The notes under the pieces: generated by a model
What the model saw: only the letters and a program-made list of their open reading frames with translations
The model's database searches: none
Told to the model about the DNA's origin: nothing
Made by a program: the position numbers and the translations under genes
Shown: positions 29,631-41,152 of the stretch, in pieces
Layout of the letters: the number at the start of each line of letters is the position of its first letter
Numbering within the stretch: the stretch's first letter is position 1
DNA from: Nitzschia sp. pyKryTriq1
Lineage: Eukaryota; Bacillariophyta; Bacillariophyceae; Bacillariales; Bacillariaceae
Direction: 5' to 3'
NCBI GenBank assembly: GCA_956465555.1
Contig: OY101130.1
Location: forward strand, 558,001 to 622,000
Length of the DNA: 64,000 nucleotides

Positions 29631-32600
29631 ATGTCGTCCACTCGAAACAAGCGGAAGCGGCCCGAAAACGACCCGGCAGCAATGGCCCCTGCTTCTCGTC
29701 GCAGATCACGCGATTCGCGCGCGGCAGCTGACGCTGCGTCGGCAGCGGCAAGCCCAAAAAATGAAGCCGAGCCAATTTCGGGTGACAATGGTGCCGGTAC
29801 AGCTATCAAGACTGAAGACACCGTCTCAAGCTCCCCAGCCGAAATGAATATGGAGAAAGACACTTCAGGTAAAACAGCTCCCAATGTTCCAAAGCCGCTG
29901 AAAGAAGAAGCTGAATCAGCTCTGCGGGAACCTGCCGATCCGGGAGCTGGATCCAGTGAGTCGGGCTCTGCTCCAAACCAACCCTTGCACTTATCGGCTG
30001 GTGGAAATGAAGGTGACAACACGTCAACAGAGGATCCGGACCCTGACGGCAGCGATCGAGCTTCCCATATACGCGATCTTATAGCGCATCGATCGCTTTT
30101 GCTATCAAGGATACGGTTGTGTCGGAGGGCTTCCGAGAAACGACTGTCGGAAACCAAAGCTGCAGTGCATATCACAGGGGATGCGCAACAGAATACCGGG
30201 GGGGCGTGTAGGGAAATGACAGACGATGAAGAGATTCAAGCGCATCGAGAAATGGCGAGGCTTGCGTCTCAGGCAGCGAAGAGAGCTCGAGGTGAAGGAG
30301 GCGAGGGACCAGCGGAAAAGCGAACCTCTCTCTCCCTTCGAAGGGGGTCTAGCGTCGGGAAACGAATGAACGCGGCATTGTCATCCTTAGCACCAGGTGT
30401 AGGTGCTGCGGCTGGATCAGGCGCCGATTCGCCGGTCCCGGTGCAGGCAACCAGCACAACCGGAGGGAAGACATTTCAAAAAGCCTCTTCAGCTACTACA
30501 TTGGCAGGCACAGCTACGCCTGGACAAATTGCATCGCTACCAAAAGTTGGAAGCGCTATGATGCCACAAGCACCGACTTTGCCAAACACTAAAAATGCTA
30601 AGTCTGGACCTGGCCAGGGGCATCAGTTGCCACGCCAAACCTCGTTTGGTGGTTCAGATGGGAAGCCGATCCGCACCTCAGGTGGAAAAGCTTTCAAATC
30701 AAGCACTCCATCGCTGCCGAGAACTGATCTAGCACCTGCTTCCTTGCGTCCCAACAACCTGCATTCAAACTTGCCTAATCGTTTGCCACAATCGAAGACG
30801 AATTTCACTGAAGCTATGTTGCTGAGGAAAAGAAGGGATGCACTTAACGCGCAGCTTCGAACGTTACTGGAGAAACAAAAACCCCGAGGCAGTGAGGTTG
30901 ATAGCATTCGACGGAGTACATCACCCACTGGTCGGTCTTCTCGATTTTCAAGTAGTGGTAGCCTAGAGATCGGACCTAAGGAGGAGCTTCCGAAACGACG
31001 CAAAACGCACTGGGATCGCTTGCTTCAAGAAATGAGTTGGCTTGCGACGGATTTTATCGAGGAACGGAAATGGAAAATGTCTTCAGCAAGAACAATAGCT
31101 TCGGCCGTGTTGTCTTCCAGCTCAAACCTAGGCCCAATCAATGCTGCTGCGAAAAAGGTGAGCACTACCGCTCTTACCACAAAGGCAGAAATAGAAGCCG
31201 CAGGCGAAATGAGAACAGTCAAACTGAATGACGAAACGCATACAGATTCGTGCCCCCTGGAGGAACGCAAATACCTGAAACCGTCGTCTGAGGATACCAG
31301 AATGGCCAGAAAAGCGGGGCGATTGATGGCATCCATGATATCCGAACTGGTGCTTGCTACGACTGAAGTAGGAGCGATGGGGCACACAGATGAATTTCAC
31401 ACCCAGGCACTTGATCGCTACAAAAAAGTCAGGGCAAAGTTGTTGAATGACGGACCTTCTGGCTCTCAAAGCACTGTTCCTGACGGACACTCCTCTACTG
31501 AAGACAACCCACAATGCGGTGAGGTAAAGATAGAAGTCGACGAAAATTCATCGGAAATGGCAGATCCCAATGGCGATTCCGGGGAGTTGACCTTCAGCGA
31601 CATCAGCAAACGAATAAACGATCTTGGCCTTCCAAACGGCAAAAGGGACAAATTTGCCTTCAAAGATCTTGCTGCAGCTGTTACCAGGGGGAAGTTGAAT
31701 GTCTCGGATGAGCAGAAAGAAATGATTGAATTTGTCGATGGGATATGGAACACGACTTCTGCAGGGGCAATGCTTTCTGGGTGGCCAGTATCCGGCAAGA
31801 CGGTGGCAACTTGCGCTTTGTTGTGGAAACATAGGCAAGATGGCCCACACCTGATTATTTGTCCACCTGCTAGTATGGTAAGTGACGCGCGCCTGTGGCT
31901 GAATCTACGCGTAGACGATCTTTGACTGCTGCTAATGCACTTTTCTGCAGCTTCGGTGGAAGTACGAAATTAGTCTTTTCAAGGATCTTCGGGTTTTAAA
32001 TTTCGGTTTGGTTGGAGGTATTGGGTGCACAGTCAAGGGTGTGTCTTTTGAGAGCGTTTCACCAGGTCCCGGTGATGTTGTACTTTGCGAATACTCTTCG
32101 GTCGGGAAAATTCTTGAGCTGGTGCGAGATGACGGGATCGAGTTTCGTTCGCTATGTATTGATTGCCGACACCCCGAGGGTATGTTTGGGTGTATCGGGC
32201 TTGATGAGTCGAAAATGACTCGGAACGAGGGATGGCATGGTTCCACTGAATTGATCACAGTCGAATGGTGGGACAATGTCATGGCTCTGGCAGCTAGAAA
32301 AAGCCCCCATAGGCTGATGATCGATTACTGCGACCCTGATACGTATTCCCTGAGACGGTCTGGCTTGAGGCAAAGGCTGCAACTCGAGATCATGTCTTTG
32401 CGCACAGCTTTTCTGGTGGGGCCTAGAACATTTCGTCCTTCCAACTATCCACTTCCGAGGACTGTTATTTCGTGGGCACGCCACCAGCAAAAAAATGAGG
32501 GTGAAGACAAGTTTGAGCGGGTACATCGTGTTCTTCGAGAGACAACGTCGCCGCTATCGATTTGTATTCGGAAAACTTTTTCTGTATCGTCCTCCTCCTC

Positions 32601-35600
32601 GTGGGATGTCCGGGAGTGTGATATGCCAAGTTTGCAGCGGAATGCATATGATAGCTGCTGTTCCCACATTCGAGGCGCTCTTTCTTCTTCGCTTGGTGCA
32701 AATATACAGGATGATATGGTGGCCAGTACCTACTGCGCAGTGCCAGCTGCACTATTTAGGCTTCGGCAAATCTGCTTAACGTCCAGTAGCTTGGAGAAAG
32801 TACAAGGCAACGAATCTGCTTCTTCAGCTGGGACTCGACCATATGTGAATACTGAGCCGTGCAGCGTCAAGGCAACTCCAACCGAAGCAGGCCCATACAA
32901 GATGGCCTCTGACAACTCGTCTCAACCTAACGTTGAGCTGGCTGAGGTGCTGTTGACGAGTTCGGCGAAATTCGTAGAACTTGTATCCATCTTACGGAAT
33001 GAGTGCGGCTACGCCCTAGAGAACGACGAGGTAGTCGGTGCTTTGACGAAACGCACGGGGAATGCTAAAGAAGCAGACTCATACCATGGCAGTCCAAACC
33101 ATCGCAAGGTTGTGATCTTTGCGAATCTTCCACGGACACAGTGGCTAGTGTCAATTCTTCTTGGCTCTCTTGGCGTCCGACACAAGTTAATCCGTCGTGA
33201 ATTCTCGCACACGTCCGCCAGTTCGAGTGAAGACTTTCGTCAACACAATCAAGCGGCTCTAGCGTGGGCAGAATCGCAGAACACACTGGCGGCGTTCAAT
33301 TCAGAAAGAGACACAAGGGAGAAGATGGGGGTTTATGAAAGTGCCGACATTCTTATCGTGTCGCCTGATTCCTTGGCATCATGGCACGGCGGGATTGGCG
33401 TTGACAGTGCTGACACGGTAATTTCGTTGGACGAAGATTGGTCTGGTCGTGAAATGGGGACACTCGAGGCATCCATATCTCGCTGGAAGGCCTCAACGTC
33501 GCTTCGAAAAGCTCCTTCCAAAATGATTAGATTGATATGCAAAAGCACTATCGAGGAGAAACTCTTCAAGTCATCAGATCCACATAACGTCTCCGGTATC
33601 TTTCAATGGCCGCTTGATCGTTCGGGAAATCACTTACTGTATATGGCCATCACTGATCTTGTCTCCATCTATCAGAAAGCCATGGAATCTCGTGCGTCAA
33701 CGGTCCAGCTTCCCGGGCTTGATATTCTGAAACTTCGTGGGAAACCCCTTGACAGTGTGCTTCTTGCTTCAACTGAACTCGCACCTCTATTCGGAAATGG
33801 CTCGAACATGTTGTTTTTGCCTCTTGATGAAAGTAGCGACGGCCGTGAAAGACGTGATAACAACGAAGTGACGAGAGGAGTTTATTTGTTACGTTCGCTC
33901 TTCGAACTGGAGTGCGGAGAAACCTGCAAGGATTTGTCTGAGTCGTCTACTGATTCCTTAGCATTCACAAGAAAACATCATTTCGGTTCCGGTGTTCTGC
34001 CCCCAGAGCCTGCTTATTTCCCAGAGCATGTCATGTCCCGCTCTGATCTGCAATTTTTGTCAATTAGGTATTTTTTGGAGAGGCAGATTGCCCTATCGGG
34101 GCGACGTTCTTGCAGCCGCAGAGGGATTACACTCTCTCGGCTGTCCGACTCAGGAGGGAACGCAACAAGGCTTAACGGCGCAATACCAGAAAGTTCCACC
34201 CAGGATGGGTTTGCGATGGCAGATGCCTGGCAAAAAGGTGGCCTCGGTTCGAAACCGGATGAAATGGCAAAAAGTTTGCTTTGCTACAGGCCGGTCACGG
34301 AAGGAAAGCCCAGCGCTGAAAATGTTAGCAGTATTTCTGGGACTCCTGGGACGGGCGGTCGTTTCAACGTCTATTCTCGGCTCTACAGTACCACGTGGGA
34401 CGAGAACTACGTGAGAGACGGCAGCCAGGGGTGCGAACCGGTCGTATTCTTCCCGCCTCTGCACCCCAAGATTCAGCTTGCCCCAGCTGCCACGACGAGA
34501 AAAACAACTGTGCATCCTACCAAAGAACGCGACCCAGTTCCGAAGCAAGTGCCTCCGTCTCCGTCGACGGAGGACAGTTTGGCTTCCGCCAGCGCAATGA
34601 AAAGAAAAGAAAGCGATGCTCATGTAGGTGTGGAGCCAGGTGCAAAGCGGCCTTGTACGGAAAACGACTCGTCAGCTGTGGAAGTCGAGTTGCCACTGAA
34701 AGAAGTCATTGCGGTGCCGGACAGTAGTGGGCTCAGTATGCCCCCAGAGGCAACAAAGAACGAGCCTATTGGCCAGACTGAGAAACAGTCACCTCAGGCT
34801 GTCGGGCCCGGGCCCTTGGGGGCTTCTACGAGTCGCGAGCTTGTAGCAGAAGGATACGAGGAAGATGACTACGGTTTGCTAGGAAGAGGTGTACTTCCCT
34901 TGGCTGCAGACAGCGCTTTGCTCATGGCCAATGAATCGACAGGAGTTGGGGAACGCAGCGGGAATGCTGACTTTGTACAGAATTTCCTTGCCTATGATGA
35001 TGAGGCCGAATCATGTTGGTCTCATGATAGTGAGGACGCTTTGCAGCTTATCGCTCTTTTTGTCAGGCGGCGTCCCCGGAACATGATGCCCATTCGCGAG
35101 CAGCATAGTCAGTCCTATCGCCCTCATACTGGTTTGTTCCCAGGGGAACCTCGGCGAGCAAGCGCACAACCTCTCCCTACGCTGGATCCTGTGCCATCCG
35201 TGGCTTCAGCGCGAGAAGTCAATGGGGATGAAAGCGCCAAGAAAGCAAAAAAGAAAGTCACCAGCCAGGTTGCAGCTTCGGCGTTCACTCGTATACCGAA
35301 TCCCGGACAAATACGACAACCGCCGGCTATAACGTCTGCACAGTCCAATGGAAAAGACAGCCACAAGCACCGCATGCTGGCTACGTATGTTTCCAGGCAA
35401 TTCGGGACAGGTTTGAGCATGTTTGAATCTTCTTCCTTCAGGGTCGCAATGATGCACGTGCAAAAGCGAGTCATGAAGAGAGTCGATAGAGCTTTCGCAA
35501 AGTCTTTCTTGTCCAACGATGCAGGTTCAGGACTTCCACTGTATGCCTTGAATCAGCCGAAAGCTATTTCGGAGTTCGAGCAAGGCATAATTCAATTCAC

Positions 35601-36849
35601 TTCGATTGTGCAAGAGCTCAAGGCGGGTTCCAACACCGGCGATGCTGCTAGAGTCCTGGCAACTGCACAACGATCGACATTGCGCCGTTCTTTGGTTTCA
35701 CCATGCAGAGTAGATTTTGGTCCCTTTGCAGGCGGATTTCTTGCATCGCCAGCCGGCATGACTGGTATATCGCCACCGCGCTCTCGGTTAGGCGTTTCAT
35801 TGCCCATGGGAGTGAAGGTAACTCAAGCCATGCATGACCAAGCGCAACCTTCCTGGACTATTGAGGAGGACAAGCTTCTGCAAGACGCCGCCGTTAGATA
35901 TGGTATGAACTGGATCATAGTTGCACGGGCTTTGAATGGGGTTGAAGGCTTCCTGGTCACTGATGCGGAAGTTGGACGTCCAGCTTGCAGATTGGCACGA
36001 TCTCCGCGATCGGCACGGCAGTGCAGAGATCGCTGGCAGTCCCTGGCCAGAAGTCAACCTTCGTTGGCTAGCGAGGTACGCAAGTCCGAGAAAATACTCC
36101 GCGAGAACGCACTTAGACGGGTGGACAGTATGGGCAAAGAAGAAGTTGTTGTCGTGCGATGTGCAACTTTGGGTCCCATCGGTAGCGGTGGAAAATTCGT
36201 TCTTTTGTCGAGGCCCTCGCTGTACGACGAAAGTATAGCCACAGACAATGACAAGATGGAAGTTGACTCGCGGCCGACCGACGATAACTTGCCTACGCCG
36301 ATGGAACCTGTTGCGAACGAGACGAAGGCGTCTCCTTTGCCACCGAAGCGATCCTTTTCGATACTCAGAGCTGCCATGGCGAAACGTCAAGTCACCCCCC
36401 TCACGATTCCGGGCATACCTCCTGGTGGCCAACCCAATCAGCCGGTTCCATCTCATCCATCCCATATGCAGTCTGTTCAGTCGTCCGTTGCCGCTCAGTG
36501 GTCGAATGGAAGAACAGAGATGTGGCCGTTGCAGATATTGGACTGTGCTGACAAGCACCGTGCCGCAGTCCGGGCGTCAGCTCAACGCGCAAGTGAGATG
36601 AAGCAAGCGTCAGCAAGTTCTACGAACGCCTCGTGCAGTGGCAGCGCACCACCCTCTACAAACCACCGACCTGCTCCAATGAGTAGTCGACCCCCATCGT
36701 ACTCGACTTCTCAACGACCTTCGGCTTCGACCGCTTCGCCCAAACGAGGCAAAGGAGAATCATCAGGAGGCCAATCAAACACGTCCAAAAGTTCCTCGGC
36801 AGCCGCCAAGAAGTCCGACAAGAGCAAAGCTCCGGCAAAAAAGACATAA
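29631..36849 (+). CDS. EP400/Eaf1-like chromatin protein: HSA + degenerate SNF2 motor + SANT
   Basis: Two exons, 29631-31877 and 31951-36849, join in phase 0 (GTAAGT...CTGCAG, 73-bp intron), giving 2381 residues. The HSA domain is at about 453-525 (KTHWDRLLQEMSWLATDF), a platform for actin-related proteins. An SNF2-like region follows, about 700-1285. A GKT Walker A is kept (GWPVSGKTVA, about 715), with the LIICPPASML segment after it. The DEAH box is replaced by CIDCRH (near 817) and motif III is unrecognisable. A linker with VHRVLRE, MPSLQRNAYD and FRLRQIC follows, then the second lobe with KVVIFANLPRTQWL, GIGVDSADTVISLDEDW and STIEEKLF, but without the arginines of motif VI. A SANT/Myb domain is at about 2047-2120 (PSWTIEEDKLLQDA...ARQCRDRWQSL). 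Family knowledge: HSA plus SANT defines Eaf1/EP400 scaffolds of the NuA4 acetyltransferase. Inferred: a non-catalytic scaffold. Confidence 0.85.
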
Positions 36850-37026
36850 AATCAACACTATCGGTTATTTTTCTCAGAGAGTCGTCTACACTACCAGGCG
36901 TCTACCATACAAGAACTATAGACCACCATTTCAACTGATCAAATACTATTCACTGACTGACTGGTAGTCTGTCAACGGGGTACTGTCTTGATTTGGAAGA
37001 GTATACTCGCTGGCATTACTTCTTTT

Positions 37027-38520
37027 TCACAGCTTTTGCAAAACAACCAGTAGGCCCAGTACATCCGATCCTTGATTCTTTCGTATCGGTGCTGTTTGCA
37101 ACTTGACACATTGGAACCCATTCGCTCTAGCAAGATCTTCTATATAACTTTGTCGATGGGAAAAACGAGCACACGAGTGCAGTTGGAAGGCGGGACAAGA
37201 ACCCGCGTCTACTGTGTCTTCCAGCAACTCGGTAGAGAAGCAAAAGTACCCATCGGCGGTGAGAGAACGTGCCACCGCTTGAAACACTGCCATCAGGTCT
37301 CCAATGTAACAAAACACATCACATGCCAATATCAGATCAAAATCACCAGAACGTCGTGCAACACTATGCCTTGCTTTGTCGTCTTCCATTTCGTGTTCGT
37401 TTGCTCTTACTAAAAGTATTGTTTCCAGGGTTGTCTTCACGTCCCCGAGATGCAAATCCGAGTAGCATCCACGTTTCCTTGCTTGGTCCAACATTGCCGG
37501 TGACAGATCGATGCCTACCAATGCTCCACCATCAATGAGTTCTTGAAAGGCCAACCCCGAAAGCCCCGTCCCACAACCCAAATCACAAACATAGTGAAAA
37601 CGACGTTTGTGGTTGTTTGTTGTTAATACGATGTCCAAAAGTTGTCGAAGTTTGGTAGGTGTTTGATACTGGAGCTTTTCCACTAGAAGCTCGTCGAATC
37701 GTGCCGCAAATGTGGAGTATAGGCCGACCACGTATTCTGCAGGGCATTTGTCAATCACAACAGTAATTGCTGTTGAAGCAGCTACAGAGCCGTTGTTGTT
37801 GTTGTTGTTTGTTGGAATGGTGGCCAACCAAAAGCTAGCCATTTCATTTTGGCGGGACGAGCCGTAAATCTGGGATTGTTGAAAATGGTATCGAGCGCTT
37901 GGTTGATGCGTTTCCGATGGAAGCTTTTTGCGAAAGAACTGCCCCAATCGAAACTCTTGTTGACTGATAAACTCTTTTTCTGCCTCTGAATAATACAAAC
38001 TGTCGTTGGCGACTCCTCGAAGATCCTCGAGGAGGCGTTGGTACAGCTGGGTCTCGCAAATTGTCAAATTTCGTCGATTGGGATGGGCCTTGCTTCCCTT
38101 TCCAATTTCCCCCTTAATCCTTTGAGACTCTTCCTCTCGTTCTTCTATCAGTAGCCTGACTAACAATCCAATCCGAGCCAATCGAAACTTATCTGACGAC
38201 GACGACGACAAGTCTATTGCTTGGACGAGAGCCCGTCTTCGTTCGGACCAGTCTCGAGCGGCGATCGACAAGGCAGCATATCCAAAAGGTCGTTCCGGCG
38301 CCACTTGAATGGCACGTTCCGCAACAGCAACAGCCTCATCCCTCAGCTTCTGCGTGTCGTCCAATGAATGATGATGTGCCTTTTTGGATCGGTTGACAAG
38401 AAGGGATGAAAGTTGCATCATTGCCCGGGCATTGCGAGGCTTGTCGGAAAGCAAATTCCTCAAGGCATCTTCTTTGGATTTCAATTTCAAAGAATCATCA
38501 TTATCGTCAATTGCGGTCAT
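37027..38520 (-). CDS. TPR-containing SAM-dependent methyltransferase
   Basis: A 497-residue single-exon protein; the open frame runs upstream of 38520 but has no ATG, so MTAIDDNDDSLKL is the start. The N-terminal half is helical: segments ARAMMQLSSLLV, AVAVAERAIQVAPERPFGYAAL and ARRALVQAIDL-like repeats look like TPR units. The C-terminal half is a class I methyltransferase: motif I DLGCGTGLSGLAF is at about residue 310, then VGIDLSPAML, and motif IV-like FDLILACDVFCYIGDL. The combination matches a predicted TPR-methyltransferase group better known from bacteria; the substrate is unknown. The start codon faces the LSm10-like gene, so the two share a promoter region of about 320-430 bp. Confidence 0.83.
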   Translation of the reverse strand: MTAIDDNDDSLKLKSKEDALRNLLSDKPRNARAMMQLSSLLVNRSKKAHHHSLDDTQKLRDEAVAVAERAIQVAPERPFGYAALSIAARDWSERRRALVQAIDLSSSSSDKFRLARIGLLVRLLIEEREEESQRIKGEIGKGSKAHPNRRNLTICETQLYQRLLEDLRGVANDSLYYSEAEKEFISQQEFRLGQFFRKKLPSETHQPSARYHFQQSQIYGSSRQNEMASFWLATIPTNNNNNNGSVAASTAITVVIDKCPAEYVVGLYSTFAARFDELLVEKLQYQTPTKLRQLLDIVLTTNNHKRRFHYVCDLGCGTGLSGLAFQELIDGGALVGIDLSPAMLDQARKRGCYSDLHLGDVKTTLETILLVRANEHEMEDDKARHSVARRSGDFDLILACDVFCYIGDLMAVFQAVARSLTADGYFCFSTELLEDTVDAGSCPAFQLHSCARFSHRQSYIEDLARANGFQCVKLQTAPIRKNQGSDVLGLLVVLQKL

Positions 38521-38947
38521 CGCAACAAGTACGAGTACATACTGTATCAATATCTGCGGCGGGAGCGAGGAAGGAAACTCCAAACTACTCCTGCCGGTAT
38601 ACTCTGCGGTACTGCTGTGGTCGAAGCGCAAAAAGTCGTCATTGTCAAAGAACAAAAATTGCCGGAATGCGGAATAATGCGATCCTGGCGTCCATCCGTC
38701 TGACGCAAGTTCTCTAAAAGATACGGGGGAACTGCAAAATCAGGGAAGAGAGTGATGAGTGTCAACCCCCAATAATCACATCAATCTCCCTCCGCCGCAT
38801 ATTGTACATACCGGTACTGTAAGCTCCGCAAAACGCACTGTCATGCCCATTGTAGTACCAGGTACTGTACCCGAAGTAATAACCCTGCATCTTCCTCTGC
38901 CATACCACGATACCATACCAGGTACTGTAGAGCCAGGAAACGAAATC
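38521..38947. repeat. Bidirectional promoter region with GTAC palindromes
   Basis: This gap separates the divergent methyltransferase and LSm10-like genes. From about 38810 to 38935 it is full of GTAC palindromes spaced by a few bases. The frame of the LSm10-like gene is open through it and an ATG at 38843 exists, but the repeat composition argues that coding begins at 38948. Confidence 0.55.
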
Positions 38948-39529
38948 ATGGCTCCGGTTGCCTCTGCGTCCTCTACTAATAGCAACAAGAGCCAGCCTGG
39001 AAAGAAAAGAATTTCCAACTCACTCGGTTCTCTCCTTCATTACATGGAGGGCATCGAGGTCATTGTGGAATTGAAGACTGGGAAACGCCATCAGGGAATC
39101 TTGGCGTCAGCTGATGAATTTATGAATCTGACTTTGGAAGGCGTGAACAATACTAATGCTGCTTCCGCTTCTGCGGAAAGGGCGGCTGTAGCTGTATCCT
39201 CTGCCACTAGTATTAGCAGCACAATTCGTCCAGGTACATCACCAGCATGGCCTCAACACCAGGTCGTCGACGACGACGACAAACAACAACAACAACAACA
39301 AGACATCACTAGCAGCGGCTGGCATCCAGCAAACGCCCCAGTATCAAAAATGGAAAATATTATTTATGACACTACACGTACAATATATTCTTCCTTGGAC
39401 ATTCGGGGCTCCAATATTCGTTACATTCATTTCCCCGACAATGCCGATTTGAGCACCCTGGTAAAAGCTGGTGTGGATAGAGAACGAGCTGCGGCCAAGA
39501 AATACAGTCGAGGAAAACGGAAGAAGTAA
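38948..39529 (+). CDS. Sm-like protein of the LSm10/SmD1 type with long internal insertion
   Basis: A 193-residue single-exon protein from the ATG at 38948 (228 residues if the ATG at 38843 is used). Sm motif 1 is NSLGSLLHYMEGIEVIVEL through ASADEFMNLTLEGV (positions 39018-39150). Sm motif 2 is LDIRGSNIRYIHFPDNADL, close to the GRNVRYVHIPDD pattern of LSm10 and the IRGNNIRYFILPDS pattern of SmD1. About 75 residues rich in Ala, Ser, Asp and Gln, including a Q run, are inserted between the motifs, where other Sm proteins have a short loop. It ends with a basic Lys/Arg tail. Family members form heptameric rings on snRNA; LSm10 belongs to the U7 ring for histone mRNA processing, SmD1 to the spliceosome. 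Which one applies here is open. Confidence 0.8.
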   Translation: MAPVASASSTNSNKSQPGKKRISNSLGSLLHYMEGIEVIVELKTGKRHQGILASADEFMNLTLEGVNNTNAASASAERAAVAVSSATSISSTIRPGTSPAWPQHQVVDDDDKQQQQQQDITSSGWHPANAPVSKMENIIYDTTRTIYSSLDIRGSNIRYIHFPDNADLSTLVKAGVDRERAAAKKYSRGKRKK

Positions 39530-39644
39530 TGGAGAATAAAATAGTCCCTCATCCGCTCTACAAGTACAAGTACAGTACGAGTACAGTCACAAGTGGATTT
39601 GGAGTACAATATTATTTTAACTTGAAGGCGGCTATGACTTCCTA

Positions 39645-39712
39645 TTACTGCTGGCTGGCGGCGCTTTCTTCATCATTTTCGGCGGAAGCTGATGCTGGCG
39701 TGGATGATGGTA

Positions 39713-39747
<35 letters not shown>

Positions 39748-41152
39748 TCTTGCGTGCAATGTTCCTCCCCTTCCCCAGAGGAAGAATCCCCCGTTGATAC
39801 ACCTGTTTCTTCGTCCCTTACTTCGTTCGGAGAAGTATCAGCCGAATGGTCATCCCGTCCTACCTCGCCTGTTCCCAACGGCACATCTGTTTCGTCTGTA
39901 GTAGCGACAGCATCATCATTTGCGATGACCATCGTGCTAGGCCTTTGGGGAAGTGGATACGGCTGAGACAAGTCAATCGTCTGAGGAAGAGTCTGGGTCC
40001 CCGCGGAGGACAATGTGGCTACGGTCAAGTCAGGAGTGATGGTTGGAATTCGAATAGCGTGATGACTTCGCATAAAGAAGGGTGGATGGTGCACACGTGT
40101 GCCAATGGCAGCAGGAATCAGTCCAAATGGAGTCATAATGGCGAGACGTTGAGTGTTGGTTGTTTCTGGATCCGGAATGGGCTCGATGGTGCAAAAATCT
40201 TGTCTGCAAATTGGGCATTTTGGTTCATTCTTTTTCGCTAGCCAAGGTATGACACAGTTGGTGTGGAAACAATGTCGGCAAGATTCTTTTCGGGACCATG
40301 TCACTGTATCTCCCTCCTCAAACGGACATAGACAAATGGCACAGCCACCACGTACGGTGCGTGGGTTCTCAGGAGAACCACCCACTGCTTCCGACGGCAA
40401 CGTCAAAATAGTATCATCCATAGATGCTTCTTCGTCGTATAATTCCAAGGCACCACCCAATTCTTCGTCCATGCTGACAGTGGGGCTTGGCTTTTCACTC
40501 TTCTTCTTATTTGTGTCGACATTTTCTGAAATATCTTTCGCTTCCACAGTCTTGAAAAAAGTAAAAAGTGTGGGATAGGAACACGCATGAGAAAAATTTG
40601 CAAAAACCACAAGGAGAGCAATAGCGGGACATGATCCATCGTCCATTACTATACAACAATCATACTCACAAACGTTGTCGATTGAAGCTCTTCCGTAATT
40701 CGCCGGGTACGTTCGGCTTTGATTTGTTCGGAATCCATACCACCAGAAGAGGATGAAATCTCGGCCCGAAGATGACTCAAAATAAAAACATTTTGTTGAT
40801 GCAGTCGCTCAAAACTGAGCTGCTGAGCCATGCGTGCTTCCACCAGTCGCCTTCGGCGATAGGCACAACAGGTCGGTAAAATACAGCAAATCACCAAAAA
40901 CAGGTACCACAGCAAAAAGGACACAAACTCGTACGTGTCTCTTCCAAAAATGTTATCATCATCACCATTCTCGCCGTTGGTACCATTTTGCACCATATCA
41001 TTGTTTAGTTGATTGCCTGATACACCATCCATACCGGTCACTCCAACCTTATCGTCGTCATAAAGAGTAGTGTTGGAGGAGGTGGTAAAGGCGGCAAGCG
41101 CACGGACGAGTCGGACAGCAGGTTCCGGGGGATCAAGAAAAGTGAAACTCAT
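39645..41152 (-). CDS. Membrane-anchored RING-H2 ubiquitin ligase candidate (second of two)
   Basis: Two exons, 41152-40670 and 40550-39645, join in phase 0 across a 119-bp intron (GTGAGT...TTCAAG) for 462 residues. The upstream frame to 41179 starts without ATG. One membrane span lies at about residues 71-92 (FVSFLLWYLFLVICCILPTCC), followed at once by a basic RRRR stretch and a charged helix, so the RING side is probably cytosolic. The RING-H2 finger is at about 229-270: CAICLCPF...CRHCFHTNCVIPWLA...CPIC with all ligands. A Pro/Thr-rich tail ends in a run of 12 serines encoded by a trinucleotide microsatellite (39717-39746). It shares layout and finger spacing with the gene at 8671-9992. 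Confidence 0.85.
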
